Origin: JBPBQZ01 sp050955105
GTDB lineage: Bacteria; Pseudomonadota; Gammaproteobacteria; Burkholderiales; Burkholderiaceae
DNA length: 52,479 nucleotides
Direction: 5' to 3'
NCBI GenBank assembly: GCA_050955105.1
Contig: JBPBQZ010000139.1
Span: 1 to 52,479, forward strand
Below are positions 23,819-32,846 of the stretch, piece after piece. The notes under the pieces were generated by a model. That model was not told the DNA's origin, ran no database searches, and worked only from the letters and a program-made list of their open reading frames with translations. The position numbers and the translations under genes were made by a program. The first letter of the stretch is position 1. The number at the start of each line of letters is the position of its first letter.

Positions 23819-24361
23819 TCAGCGATCGCCGCGCAAGTCGGCGGTATCGGACGCCGTCGCCGGTCTTGCTGAATCCGGTGCGGCGGTCGACGTATCGCGC
23901 GTCGGCATCGTTTGCGTCGTCGATTGCACGGTCGCTGGCGCAGTTGAAGACACAGCCGGCGCCAGCCGATGTCGTGCCGCTTGCGCCACTGCCACGGCAA
24001 TCAACGATGCCAGCTCTTCATGACAAATCCGCCGCACCGCAGGCGATGCCGCCGCCGCGCCGCGCTCCGCATCCAGACGGCGATGCATACGGATCATCAC
24101 GTCGAACCCCGCCAACTCGTCGCGCACGGCGCGAAACGCCTCGCGCGTCGTGCGTTTGACCAGGTTGCGCGTGGCCGCGCGCGGCGCGGTCTTGCGGCCG
24201 ACCACGATGCCGAGCCGCGCGCTGGCGGCGCCCGTCATTCGGCCGTAAACGACAAAATGCGCGGACCGCTTCCACGGACGCGTGCGAAACAGCTCGGCGA
24301 ATTCGCCCGCTTCCAGCAATCGGGCCGTTCTCGGAAAGGTTTGCGTGCGCGCCGGCTTCAC
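23819..24361 (-). CDS. rnpA: Ribonuclease P protein component with long C-terminal tail
   Basis: 180 residues, longer than the usual 110-150. The RNase P fold and its Arg-x-x-Ala-x-Arg-Asn-x-x-Lys-Arg signature lie near residues 56-74, preceded by the substrate-groove strand with Phe-Val-Val-Tyr-Gly. The last 50 or so residues are Ala/Ser/Thr/Pro-rich and likely disordered. With the RNA subunit it matures tRNA 5' ends. The start is a GTG at 24361 with AGGA nine bases upstream; no in-frame ATG precedes the fold. It lies 147 bases from rpmH, a wider gap than in many genomes. Confidence 0.95.
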   Translation of the reverse strand: MKPARTQTFPRTARLLEAGEFAELFRTRPWKRSAHFVVYGRMTGAASARLGIVVGRKTAPRAATRNLVKRTTREAFRAVRDELAGFDVMIRMHRRLDAERGAAAASPAVRRICHEELASLIAVAVAQAARHRLAPAVSSTAPATVQSTTQTMPTRDTSTAAPDSARPATASDTADLRGDR

Positions 24362-24508
24362 TATGACTGGTCCTGACGAAGCACCACACTACCGGACGTC
24401 GGCGTGCGAACCGCAAACAGCGCTTTTGATGCGGCGTGATCGGGATCCGCGATGGCGCCGGCATTCGAGGCGCTGGCCGCGCGGCCCATGCGCCGTGTGG
24501 TGTTGCTG

Positions 24509-24643
24509 CTAGACGGCCAGGCGCTTGCGGCCCTTGGCGCGACGGGCGTTGATCACCTTCCGGCCGCCAGTGGTCTTCATGCGAACGCGAAAGCCGTGGG
24601 TACGCTTGCGACGGGTGACGGAAGGCTGATATGTGCGTTTCAT
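24509..24643 (-). CDS. rpmH: 50S ribosomal protein L34
   Basis: 44 residues, beginning Met-Lys-Arg-Thr-Tyr-Gln-Pro-Ser and ending Lys-Arg-Leu-Ala-Val, with the dense Arg/Lys stretches of L34. A rRNA-contacting protein of the large subunit. The frame is too short for a standard length cut-off. It starts the leftward rpmH-rnpA-yidD-yidC series beside the origin; its promoter should lie in 24644-24760. Confidence 0.97.
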   Translation of the reverse strand: MKRTYQPSVTRRKRTHGFRVRMKTTGGRKVINARRAKGRKRLAV

Positions 24644-25158
24644 TGTGTTCTCTTATGATTGGGTAAGGACTGCGCGCCCCGGCGACGCCATTTCGATGAA
24701 GCGCTTGAAACAGCGCTCGATCGCGGCTCGCTTTGCGGGCAAATCTGGTGCGACGCGCGAGCGGAAAAGCAACGGGGAACAGGCGTGGAACGATAAAACG
24801 CGCCCAAAACGCGTGGTCCGGCTCGGCGAAACCCGCTATTTAAACGGGCTTTCCCTTTGCTGTCAACGTCTTAAATCGTTTGGCCGACAGATGCCGAGGA
24901 AGCCTGGCTGATGGCGCGGCTCGTCCTAGGGGAATCCTCGGCCCTGTGGATAAGTGGTCGCGGGCGATGCCTTGACGTAAAATGCCGGACAGCCTGAATC
25001 GGTTGCCGCGCCCCGTCTGCTCCCACGCGGCCCAGCCGATCTGTCAGCGCTAAGCTTTTCCCGACGCCTCTTCTTTGTCCGCGCACGCCTCTGCTTTACT
25101 GGCGCCGGCGGCCCGCCGAGCGCGCCCCGCATTACATGTGTCCGACTCCAAGCGATCG
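24644..25158. other. Candidate chromosomal origin region (oriC) between rpmH and dnaA
   Basis: This 515-base gap separates the divergent rpmH and dnaA genes. It holds one perfect DnaA box (24945-24953) and an AT-richer patch at about 24834-24880 that could be an unwinding element. I find only one exact box and no clear cluster of near-matches, fewer than expected for a typical oriC, so the exact origin could extend into neighbouring gaps. The position and gene order are the main support. Confidence 0.5.
24945..24953 (-). promoter_or_regulatory. Perfect DnaA box
   Basis: The plus strand reads TGTGGATAA, the exact complement of the consensus TTATCCACA. It lies about 205 bases before dnaA, and immediately upstream of a possible -35/-10 pair (TAAAAT at 24978-24983 as -10), so it may serve both initiation and dnaA autoregulation. 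Confidence 0.8.
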
Positions 25159-26664
25159 ATGAACGAATTCTGGCAACACTGTTCCGCACTGCTGGAGCGC
25201 GAACTCACTTCTCAACAGTATTCTGTCTGGATCAAACCGCTGATTCCGCTCGGCTATGACGAAACGGCCAGCTGCCTGTCGATCGCCGCACCCAATCGCT
25301 TCAAGCTCGATTGGGTAAAAAGCCAATTCGCCGGCCGCATTACAGATCTTGCCCGGGACTTTTGGCAGATGCCCGTCGAAGTGCGTTTCGTGCTCGACCC
25401 GAAAACCAGCGGCCGCGGTGGCGCGCCGTCGCGAGGCACGGAGGGCGCCGCGGCGAACGGTGCCGGGCCAGCTACGAGTACCGGCAGCGCCTCGCCCGTT
25501 TCCACGGCAACCGACGGCAATGGCATCACCGACGATGACGGCATGTATGTCGACATACCCAGCATGGATGCCGACGAAGCCGCCGCTGGCCGCCGTCATT
25601 TCCGGCAGTCGCAAGCCGACGCGCAGAGCGATTCCGCCTACGAACGCTCGAAACTGAACCCGGTGCTGACGTTCGAGAATTTCGTGACCGGCAAGGCCAA
25701 TCAATTGGCGCGCGCCGCGGCGATCCAGGTCGCCGGTAATCCCGGCAAGTCGTACAACCCGCTATTTCTATATGGCGGCGTCGGGCTGGGCAAAACCCAT
25801 CTGATCCACGCAATCGGCAACCACCTGCTGAAAGACAAGCAAAAGGCCCGCATTCGCTACATCCACGCCGAACAGTACGTGTCCGACGTGGTGAAAGCCT
25901 ATCAACGCAAGGCCTTCGACGAGTTCAAGCGCTATTACCACTCGCTCGATTTGTTGCTGATCGACGATATCCAGTTCTTTTCCGGTAAATCGCGCACGCA
26001 GGAAGAGTTTTTCTATGCATTCGAGGCCCTGGTTGCGAATCGCGCGCAGCTGATCATCACCAGCGACACCTATCCGAAGGAAATCTCAGGCATCGACGAT
26101 CGGCTGATTTCGCGCTTCGATTCCGGTTTGACGGTGGCGATCGAGCCGCCTGAGCTGGAAATGCGCGTGGCGATTCTGATGCGCAAGGCGCAAAACGAAG
26201 GCGTCGGCATTTCCGAAGACGTGGCGTTTTTCGTGGCCAAACATTTGCGCTCGAACGTGCGCGAACTCGAGGGCGCGCTGCGGAAAATCCTCGCGTATTC
26301 GAATTTTCACGGCCGCGATATCACCATTGAATTGGCAAAAGAGGCGCTGAAAGACCTGTTAACCGTGCAAAACCGGCAGATTTCAGTAGAAAACATCCAA
26401 AAAACCGTTGCGGACTTTTACAGCATCAAAGTCGCCGACATGTATTCGAAAAAGCGTCCTGCCAATATTGCGCGACCACGCCAGATCGCCATGTATCTGG
26501 CCAAAGAGCTGACGCAGAAGAGCCTGCCGGAAATCGGCGACCTGTTCGGCGGGCGCGATCACACAACGGTATTGCACGCAGTGCGAAAAGTGGCCGACGA
26601 GCGCGGCAAAGATCCGCAGCTGAACCACGAACTTCACGTGCTGGAGCAGACACTGAAAGGATAA
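25159..26664 (+). CDS. dnaA: Chromosomal replication initiator protein DnaA
   Basis: 501 residues. Domain I occupies about 1-85. A long low-complexity Gly/Ala/Ser/Thr and acidic linker (domain II) runs about 90-170. The AAA+ domain has Walker A Gly-Gly-Val-Gly-Leu-Gly-Lys-Thr near 206-213 and Walker B Leu-Leu-Ile-Asp-Asp-Ile-Gln-Phe. Domain IV at the C-terminus carries the DnaA box-binding HTH (Arg-Pro-Arg-Gln-Ile-Ala-Met-Tyr-Leu and Gly-Gly-Arg-Asp-His-Thr-Thr-Val). It binds DnaA boxes and opens the origin. The ATG at 25159 gives the normal Met-Asn-Glu-Phe-Trp start; an upstream frame to 25075 is rejected. Confidence 0.98.
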   Translation: MNEFWQHCSALLERELTSQQYSVWIKPLIPLGYDETASCLSIAAPNRFKLDWVKSQFAGRITDLARDFWQMPVEVRFVLDPKTSGRGGAPSRGTEGAAANGAGPATSTGSASPVSTATDGNGITDDDGMYVDIPSMDADEAAAGRRHFRQSQADAQSDSAYERSKLNPVLTFENFVTGKANQLARAAAIQVAGNPGKSYNPLFLYGGVGLGKTHLIHAIGNHLLKDKQKARIRYIHAEQYVSDVVKAYQRKAFDEFKRYYHSLDLLLIDDIQFFSGKSRTQEEFFYAFEALVANRAQLIITSDTYPKEISGIDDRLISRFDSGLTVAIEPPELEMRVAILMRKAQNEGVGISEDVAFFVAKHLRSNVRELEGALRKILAYSNFHGRDITIELAKEALKDLLTVQNRQISVENIQKTVADFYSIKVADMYSKKRPANIARPRQIAMYLAKELTQKSLPEIGDLFGGRDHTTVLHAVRKVADERGKDPQLNHELHVLEQTLKG

Positions 26665-26860
26665 GCGCGCGCCGGCCCGGAATGCGTCGAAATCCCGGAG
26701 GGCCGGGCGTTTTAAGGCACAATATGGGTTCGCTCGCCGGGTGCCGAACCATGGGTTCCTGGGCACCGCCGCCTGGCGGGTGCAAGGCCGGTCGGCGGCT
26801 GCGCAACGCTATCGGCGCGCGGCCGCGGTCGTTTGGCCATTCCATCAACGAAGGACATCT

Positions 26861-27970
26861 ATGCAACTGGTCAAGATCGAACGAGATGCGCTGCTGCGGC
26901 CGCTGCAAACGGTTTGCGGCATTGTCGAGCGCCGCCACACCCTGCCGATTCTCGCCAATGTGCACATCACCGTAAAAGGTTCGGACGTTTGGCTGCGGAC
27001 CAGCGATCTTGAGATTCAGATCACCAACCGCGCGCCGCTCGGCAGCGGCAATACCGAGGCCGAAACCACTGTCGCCGCGCGCAAGCTGCTGGACATCGTC
27101 CGCGCGCTGCCTGAAGGCGACGTGGCGCTGAACCTCACCGACAAGCGGCTGACCGTGCAATCCGGCAAAAGCCGCTTTTCGCTGCAAGTGCTGCCGGCCG
27201 ACGATTTTCCGAAACTGGCGGCCGCCGCGGCCACCGAAACCGCGCCCGAGTTCGGCGTGCCGCAACGCGTCTTCCGCCAATTGCTGTCGATGGTGTCGTT
27301 TTCGATGGCGCAGCAAGACATCCGCTATTACCTGAACGGCATGCTGCTGGTGGTCGACGGCAAGCAATTGATGGCAGTGGCAACCGACGGACACCGGCTG
27401 GCCTATGCGTCGGCCGCGCTCGATACCGAATTGCCGCGCCAGGAAATCATCATCCCGCGCAAGACCATTCTTGAACTGCAGCGGCTGCTCGAAGACATCG
27501 ACGATCCGGTCAAGATCAGCGTGGCATCCAACCATATCCAGTTTTCCTTCGGGCAACTGACGGTTCAATCCAAACTGGTCGAAGGCAAGTTCCCCGATTT
27601 TCAACGGGTGATTCCGAAGGGCCACAAGAATCAGTTCTTGATCGGCCGCGACGAATTGCTGCATGCGCTGCAACGCGTGGCGCTGCTGACGTCGGACAAA
27701 TTCAAGGGCGTGCGCTGCCAGATTTCACCGGGGCAGTTGAAGTTGAGCTCGAACAACGCCGACCACGAAGAAGCCGACGAAGAACTCGAAATCGCCTATG
27801 ACGGCGATCCGATCGATATCGGCTTCAATGTCACCTATTTGCTGGACGTACTGTCGAATTCAAAGTCCGACATGCTCGACGTGCGCCTTGGCGATGCCAG
27901 TTCAAGTGCTTTGTTCACCGTCCCCGAGAAGGACGATTTCAAATATGTGGTCATGCCCATGCGCATTTGA
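26861..27970 (+). CDS. dnaN: DNA polymerase III subunit beta (sliding clamp)
   Basis: 369 residues, normal for the beta clamp, with three structurally repeated domains. The start Met-Gln-Leu-Val-Lys and the end Tyr-Val-Val-Met-Pro-Met-Arg-Ile, which forms the conserved protein-binding edge, are both typical. It tethers polymerase III to DNA. AAGGA precedes the ATG; an in-frame extension to 26741 is shadow. It lies 196 bases after dnaA. Confidence 0.98.
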   Translation: MQLVKIERDALLRPLQTVCGIVERRHTLPILANVHITVKGSDVWLRTSDLEIQITNRAPLGSGNTEAETTVAARKLLDIVRALPEGDVALNLTDKRLTVQSGKSRFSLQVLPADDFPKLAAAAATETAPEFGVPQRVFRQLLSMVSFSMAQQDIRYYLNGMLLVVDGKQLMAVATDGHRLAYASAALDTELPRQEIIIPRKTILELQRLLEDIDDPVKISVASNHIQFSFGQLTVQSKLVEGKFPDFQRVIPKGHKNQFLIGRDELLHALQRVALLTSDKFKGVRCQISPGQLKLSSNNADHEEADEELEIAYDGDPIDIGFNVTYLLDVLSNSKSDMLDVRLGDASSSALFTVPEKDDFKYVVMPMRI

Positions 27971-28124
27971 CCGAGCGCGGCGCGCACACGTCGGCATGGC
28001 CGATGGCCGGTCTCCGGCAGGCGCGCCCATCTGATGAGGGCGCCGTGCCCCATGCTGAACGCTGCCTGCGCGCTCAGACACGTCTGACGCGCAGTCCCGC
28101 AGCGAATGTAGAACCGGAATCTCT

Positions 28125-30596
28125 ATGACTGATGAGCAGAACGCCCAAGCCGAAGCGAACTATGGTGCCGCGTCGATCCAGATCCTCGAAGGACTGGAAG
28201 CCGTACGCAAACGTCCAGGCATGTATATCGGCGACACCTCGGATGGCACCGGCCTGCATCACCTCGTGTTCGAGGTGCTGGACAATTCGATCGACGAAGC
28301 GCTGGCCGGGCATTGCGACGACATTCTCGTGACGATTCACGCCGACAACTCGATTTCCGTGGTCGACAATGGTCGCGGCATTCCCACCGGCATCAAGCTC
28401 GACGACAAACACGATCCAAAGCGCAGCGCCGCCGAGATCGTCATGACCGAGCTACACGCGGGCGGCAAGTTCGACCAGAACAGCTACAAGGTGTCGGGCG
28501 GTCTGCACGGCGTGGGCGTGTCGTGCGTCAACGGGCTGTCGAAATGGCTGCGGCTGACGGTGCGCCGCAACGGCAAGAAGCATTTCATGGAGTTCCATCA
28601 AGGCATTCCGCAGAATCGCGTCATCGAAGAAGTGAACGGGCAACGCGTTTCGCCGATTCCCGTGATTGGCGATGCCGAGCACAACGGCACTGAAGTTCAC
28701 TTCCTGCCCGACATCGAAATCTTCACCGACATCGAGTTTCACTACGACATCCTCGCCAAGCGCATTCGCGAATTGTCTTTCCTGAATAACGGCGTGCGCA
28801 TTCGCCTGGTGGATCAGCGCAGCGGCAAGGAAGACAACTATGCATTTGCCGGCGGCGTGAAGGGTTTCGTCGAATACATCAATAAAACCAAGCAGACGCT
28901 GCACCCCACCATCTTCTATGCGACCGGCGAGAAAGATGGCGTGACGGTGGAAGTAGCGATGCAGTGGAACGACAGCTACAACGAAAACGTGCTGTGCTTC
29001 ACCAACAACATTCCGCAGCGTGACGGCGGCACCCATCTCACCGGCTTGCGCGCTGCGATGACGCGGGTGATCAACAAATATATCGAGACGCACGAGATCG
29101 CCAAACGCGCCAAGGTGGAAACCGCTGGCGACGATATGCGCGAAGGGCTGAGCTGCGTGCTGTCGGTGAAAGTGCCCGAGCCGAAGTTCAGTTCGCAGAC
29201 GAAAGAGAAGCTGGTGTCGTCAGAAGTGCGCGCACCGGTGGAAGACGTGGTGGCGAAGGCGCTCGAAGATTACCTGCAAGAAACGCCGCTCGATGCGAAG
29301 ATCATCTGCGGCAAGATCATCGATGCGGCGCGTGCGCGCGATGCCGCGCGACGTGCCCGTGAAATGACGCGACGCAAGGGCTTGCTCGACGGCGTCGGCC
29401 TGCCGGGCAAGCTGGCGGATTGTCAGGAACGCGATCCGGCCAAATGCGAGGTGTATATCGTAGAGGGCGACTCCGCCGGCGGCTCGGCCAAGCAAGGCCG
29501 CGATCGGAAGTTCCAGGCTATCCTGCCGCTGCGCGGCAAGGTGCTGAACGTGGAGAAAGCGCGCTTCGACAAATTGCTGTCGTCGGAGCAGATCGTTACG
29601 TTGATCACCGCACTGGGCTGCGGTATCGGCCAGGACGATTACAACATCGACAAACTGCGCTATCACCGCATCATCATCATGACCGATGCCGACGTCGATG
29701 GCGCGCACATCCGTACCTTGTTGCTCACCTTCTTCTATCGCCAGCTGCCGGAATTGATCGAGCGCGGCTACATCTACATTGCGCAGCCGCCGCTTTTCAA
29801 GATGAAACACGGCAAGGACGAGCGCTATCTCAAAGACATGAACGAGATGCGCCAGTACATGCTGCGACTGGCGCTGCAAGGCGCGTCGCTGGTGACGCAA
29901 GAAGGCGCGGAACCCATCAGCGGCGATCCGCTGGGTGAATTGGCGCGCCGCTATCTGCTAGCCGAAGCGGTGATCGACCGGGTTAGCCGTGTGATCGATC
30001 GCGGCACGCTGGAAGCCATCATGGATGGCGTGGTCATCGACCTCTCGACGGCCGAAACGGCGGCTGTCAGCGCCGAGGCGTTGCAGACCGCACTTCGCGG
30101 TGGTCCGCTGAAGCCCGAGGTAAGCGTGGTGCCGCAATTCGACGAACTGCGTGAAACCAACACCTTGCGTATCGAGCGACGCCTGCACGGCAACATCAAG
30201 GTCAGCGGCATCGACGCCGAATTCCTGGCCACCGCCGATTTCGAGCAACTGCGGGTTGCGGCCGAAACCTTCCGCGGGCTGGTGGGCGCGGGTGCCATGA
30301 TTCGCCGCGGCGAGCGCAGCCAGACCACCACCGATTTCAAGACCGCGATGAAGTGGTTGATTGCCGACGCCGAACGCAACGTCAGCATGCAGCGCTATAA
30401 GGGTCTGGGCGAAATGAACGCCGAGCAATTGTGGGATACGACGATGGACCCGACGGTGCGGCGCCTGCTGCGCGTGCAGATCGAAGACGCCATCGCGGCG
30501 GATGGCATCTTCACGACGCTGATGGGTGACGATGTGGAACCGCGGCGCGCGTTTATTGAGTTGAATGCGTTGCGGGCGGGGAATATTGACGTTTGA
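28125..30596 (+). CDS. gyrB: DNA gyrase subunit B
   Basis: 823 residues. The GHKL ATPase domain shows Asp-Asn-Ser-Ile-Asp-Glu-Ala near residue 47, Asp-Asn-Gly-Arg-Gly-Ile-Pro and Gly-Leu-His-Gly-Val-Gly-Val-Ser. The TOPRIM domain has Glu-Gly-Asp-Ser-Ala-Gly-Gly and a conserved Asp-Ala-Asp-Val-Asp-Gly; the C-terminal region contains Gln-Arg-Tyr-Lys-Gly-Leu-Gly-Glu-Met. Length and inserted segment within the TOPRIM half are typical of betaproteobacterial GyrB. It acts with GyrA to supercoil DNA. It lies 154 bases after dnaN. Confidence 0.98.
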   Translation: MTDEQNAQAEANYGAASIQILEGLEAVRKRPGMYIGDTSDGTGLHHLVFEVLDNSIDEALAGHCDDILVTIHADNSISVVDNGRGIPTGIKLDDKHDPKRSAAEIVMTELHAGGKFDQNSYKVSGGLHGVGVSCVNGLSKWLRLTVRRNGKKHFMEFHQGIPQNRVIEEVNGQRVSPIPVIGDAEHNGTEVHFLPDIEIFTDIEFHYDILAKRIRELSFLNNGVRIRLVDQRSGKEDNYAFAGGVKGFVEYINKTKQTLHPTIFYATGEKDGVTVEVAMQWNDSYNENVLCFTNNIPQRDGGTHLTGLRAAMTRVINKYIETHEIAKRAKVETAGDDMREGLSCVLSVKVPEPKFSSQTKEKLVSSEVRAPVEDVVAKALEDYLQETPLDAKIICGKIIDAARARDAARRAREMTRRKGLLDGVGLPGKLADCQERDPAKCEVYIVEGDSAGGSAKQGRDRKFQAILPLRGKVLNVEKARFDKLLSSEQIVTLITALGCGIGQDDYNIDKLRYHRIIIMTDADVDGAHIRTLLLTFFYRQLPELIERGYIYIAQPPLFKMKHGKDERYLKDMNEMRQYMLRLALQGASLVTQEGAEPISGDPLGELARRYLLAEAVIDRVSRVIDRGTLEAIMDGVVIDLSTAETAAVSAEALQTALRGGPLKPEVSVVPQFDELRETNTLRIERRLHGNIKVSGIDAEFLATADFEQLRVAAETFRGLVGAGAMIRRGERSQTTTDFKTAMKWLIADAERNVSMQRYKGLGEMNAEQLWDTTMDPTVRRLLRVQIEDAIAADGIFTTLMGDDVEPRRAFIELNALRAGNIDV

Positions 30597-30608
30597 TTCC
30601 CCGCACTG

Positions 30609-30637
30609 GCGCCGGCCGCCCCCGCAGTAGCCGGCGC
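30609..30637. terminator. GC-rich inverted repeat between gyrB and a convergent GST gene
   Basis: GCGCCGGC (30609-30616) pairs with GCCGGCGC (30630-30637) across a 13-base loop. It lies in the 52-base gap between converging stops. There is no T-run, so termination by a simple intrinsic mechanism is not certain. Confidence 0.45.
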
Positions 30638-30648
30638 AGCACCGCAGA

Positions 30649-31281
30649 TCATTGGCGGTCGAGCTTCACCGCGAAGCCGCGTTGCACGCCCTCACGCGCG
30701 AACATTGCGTCGTACCAGCGCTTGACGTTGGCAAAATCATCCAGCGAAACCTGATGACGTTCGTGCCGCCAGGCCCAGCCGAGCACGGCAAAATCCGCTA
30801 CGGACAGAGCGCCGGCCACGTACTCGACATTGGCGAGCCGACGGTCCAACACACCATACAGGCGGCGGGTTTCGTCGGAGTAACGCTTGAGCCCGTAGCG
30901 CCGATCCTCTTCCGGTTCGACGGTGCGGAAGTGGTGCACCTGTCCCGGCATCGGCCCGAAGCCGCCCATCTGCCACATCAGCCATTCCAATACCGGCACA
31001 CGTTCGCGCAAACTGACGGGCAGGAACTTGCCGGTCTTTTCGCCGAGATAAAGCAGGATCGCGCCAGACTCAAAAATGCTGATGGGCTGACCGCCTGGCC
31101 CGTCAGTGTCGACGATCGCCGGAATGCGGTTGTTCGGGCTGATGCGCAGGAAGTCCGGATGATGCTGCTCGCCCTTTGAAATGTTCACCGGCTTGACGAT
31201 ATACGGCAGCTTCATTTCTTCGAGCGCGACGCTGATTTTGCGGCCGTTCGGCGTGTTCCAAGTGTGCAGGGTAATGGTCAT
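30649..31281 (-). CDS. Glutathione S-transferase family protein (YghU/YfcG-like)
   Basis: 210 residues. A thioredoxin-fold N-terminal domain begins Thr-Trp-Asn-Thr-Pro-Asn-Gly-Arg-Lys and includes the Ile-Pro-Ala-Ile-Val-Asp cis-proline and Phe-Glu-Ser-Gly-Ala glutathione-binding segments; an all-helical C-terminal domain follows. The Thr-Pro-Asn-Gly start resembles the nu-class disulphide-bond oxidoreductases. I chose the ATG at 31281; a frame to 31383 has no family character. It follows a second GST gene on the same strand by 52 bases, suggesting a two-gene unit. Confidence 0.9.
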   Translation of the reverse strand: MTITLHTWNTPNGRKISVALEEMKLPYIVKPVNISKGEQHHPDFLRISPNNRIPAIVDTDGPGGQPISIFESGAILLYLGEKTGKFLPVSLRERVPVLEWLMWQMGGFGPMPGQVHHFRTVEPEEDRRYGLKRYSDETRRLYGVLDRRLANVEYVAGALSVADFAVLGWAWRHERHQVSLDDFANVKRWYDAMFAREGVQRGFAVKLDRQ

Positions 31282-31333
31282 TGGATGGGGATGATTGTGA
31301 GATGGGGCGCCGCGGTCGACGCAGCGTCCAGGT

Positions 31334-31972
31334 TCAGGTAAGCGGGATGGCGACGTAGCGCTGGAAAGCCGCGCGTTCGCCAACCCGGCGATACCATTTT
31401 TCGAGATTGCGCAGCGCGGGGCGCAGCAGACCTTCCTCGATGCCGAACCAACGCCGCGCGTAGGCTGCCATGACCAGATCGGCGAGGGTGAAGTCGTCGG
31501 TCTCGAGATACGCCCGTCCCGCCAGTTGCCTGTCGATGATCTGCCAAAGGGTGGCTACCGCGGCCGCGCTGGCGTTCAGGCTGGCCATATCGCGTTGTGC
31601 CGGGGCGGTCCGTACGTAGCCCCAGAAAACCGGCCGCTCAGCCGGCTGTAAGGTCGACAAGGTCCAGTCCAGCCAACGATCGATGCTGGCGCGATGGCGC
31701 GGCACGGTCGGATAGAGTGTGGCGCCGTTTCCATACTGCATTGCGAGATAGCGGATGATCGAGTTCGACTCCCACAGCGTAAAGTCGCCGTCTACCAGCG
31801 TGGGAATGCGGCCGGTAGGATTCATCTCCAAATAAGCGGCTTCATTGTTGCGACCGAACTGCAGACCGGCGTCGATTCGGTCGTAAGGCAGACCGAGTTC
31901 ATCGCAACACCACAGCACTTTTTGCACATTGACCGAGTTGGTTCGGCCCCAGATCGTGAGCATTTCTGGCAT
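31334..31972 (-). CDS. Glutathione S-transferase family protein
   Basis: 212 residues. N-terminal Met-Leu-Thr-Ile-Trp-Gly-Arg-Thr-Asn-Ser-Val-Asn-Val-Gln-Lys with the likely catalytic Ser/Asn, a Gly-Arg-Ile-Pro-Thr-Leu-Val-Asp cis-proline and a Trp-Glu-Ser-Asn-Ser-Ile glutathione site; the C-terminal helical domain carries Asp-Asp-Phe-Thr-Leu-Ala-Asp. It resembles theta/beta-like bacterial GSTs rather than its neighbour. GGAGAG abuts the ATG at 31972, and a second ATG (31963) has better spacing, so the first three residues are uncertain. Confidence 0.9.
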   Translation of the reverse strand: MPEMLTIWGRTNSVNVQKVLWCCDELGLPYDRIDAGLQFGRNNEAAYLEMNPTGRIPTLVDGDFTLWESNSIIRYLAMQYGNGATLYPTVPRHRASIDRWLDWTLSTLQPAERPVFWGYVRTAPAQRDMASLNASAAAVATLWQIIDRQLAGRAYLETDDFTLADLVMAAYARRWFGIEEGLLRPALRNLEKWYRRVGERAAFQRYVAIPLT

Positions 31973-32037
31973 CTCTCCGTTGCTTGTGTTCTACGCTTGA
32001 AACCCGGCGCCCATTGTCGGGCCTTAGCGCCGCGTCG

Positions 32038-32688
32038 TCACCAACTCGATGCGCGCGGCAGGTGCCAGCCGCGCGATACCGCAACCAGCCGCAGAGCGAA
32101 GCAGGCCGCGCCGCCCACGCAAGCGGCAGCGCCAGGGCGCAGTCCCAGGCGGCGGGTTAGCAACACCACGATGGCACCCAACAGGGCCGCTGTCGCATAA
32201 ATGTCGGTCTGCAGCACCGCCGGCACGCGTGTCAGCAAGATATCTCGAATTACGCCGCCGCCCACCCCGGTGATGGCGCCCATCAGTGCCGCGACGAAGG
32301 GGCCAATGTCGAATAGCATCGCCTTTTCGACTCCCGCCACGGCGAACAGCGAGAGGCCCGCGGCGTCGAGTACCACCAGCACGCGGGAGTCGAGGGCGTG
32401 CAGATGCGCGTGAAATACGAAGGCCAGCAACCCCGCAATGAAACACAAGGCCGGATAACGCCAGTCGCGGATGGCATTGGGCGGCGCGGCACCGATCAAT
32501 ACGTCGCGAACGATGCCGCCGCCCAGCGCCGCGGAAAACGCGATCACCATAACGCCCAATAGATCGAGGCCGCCACGAATGGCCGCCTCCGCGCCTTCGA
32601 GCGCAAAAATAAAAGTACCGGCGAGGTCGGCCAGCAATACAGTGAGCTCGGTTCTCCGTTTGATGGTTTTTAGATACGGAAGCTGCAT
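32038..32688 (-). CDS. Trimeric intracellular cation channel family protein (UPF0126)
   Basis: 216 residues with about seven hydrophobic helices. The two family repeats are visible through their glycine motifs, Gly-Gly-Gly-Ile-Val-Arg-Asp near residue 56 and Gly-Gly-Gly-Val-Ile-Arg-Asp near residue 143. These proteins form trimeric potassium-permeable channels in the inner membrane. The first ATG of the frame is used; the ribosome site is weak. Confidence 0.87.
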   Translation of the reverse strand: MQLPYLKTIKRRTELTVLLADLAGTFIFALEGAEAAIRGGLDLLGVMVIAFSAALGGGIVRDVLIGAAPPNAIRDWRYPALCFIAGLLAFVFHAHLHALDSRVLVVLDAAGLSLFAVAGVEKAMLFDIGPFVAALMGAITGVGGGVIRDILLTRVPAVLQTDIYATAALLGAIVVLLTRRLGLRPGAAACVGGAACFALRLVAVSRGWHLPRASSW

Positions 32689-32846
32689 GCGAAAGCTGGA
32701 GGCCAGCCCGGTTGGTCGGTCGGTTCGCGAAGTATCGCATTCCCGCCATCAGCCGCGCCTGCGCCCGCGCATAATCGCATCGGTAAGCGACGGATATCGC
32801 CGCGGCATGCGTTTAAGTATCAAACCTGCCGCTCACAGAGACTGCC

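Noticed and set aside
23800..24000. N-terminal extension of yidD
   Set aside because: It overlaps rnpA in another frame, and the YidD family begins at the Met-Lys-Arg at 23799.
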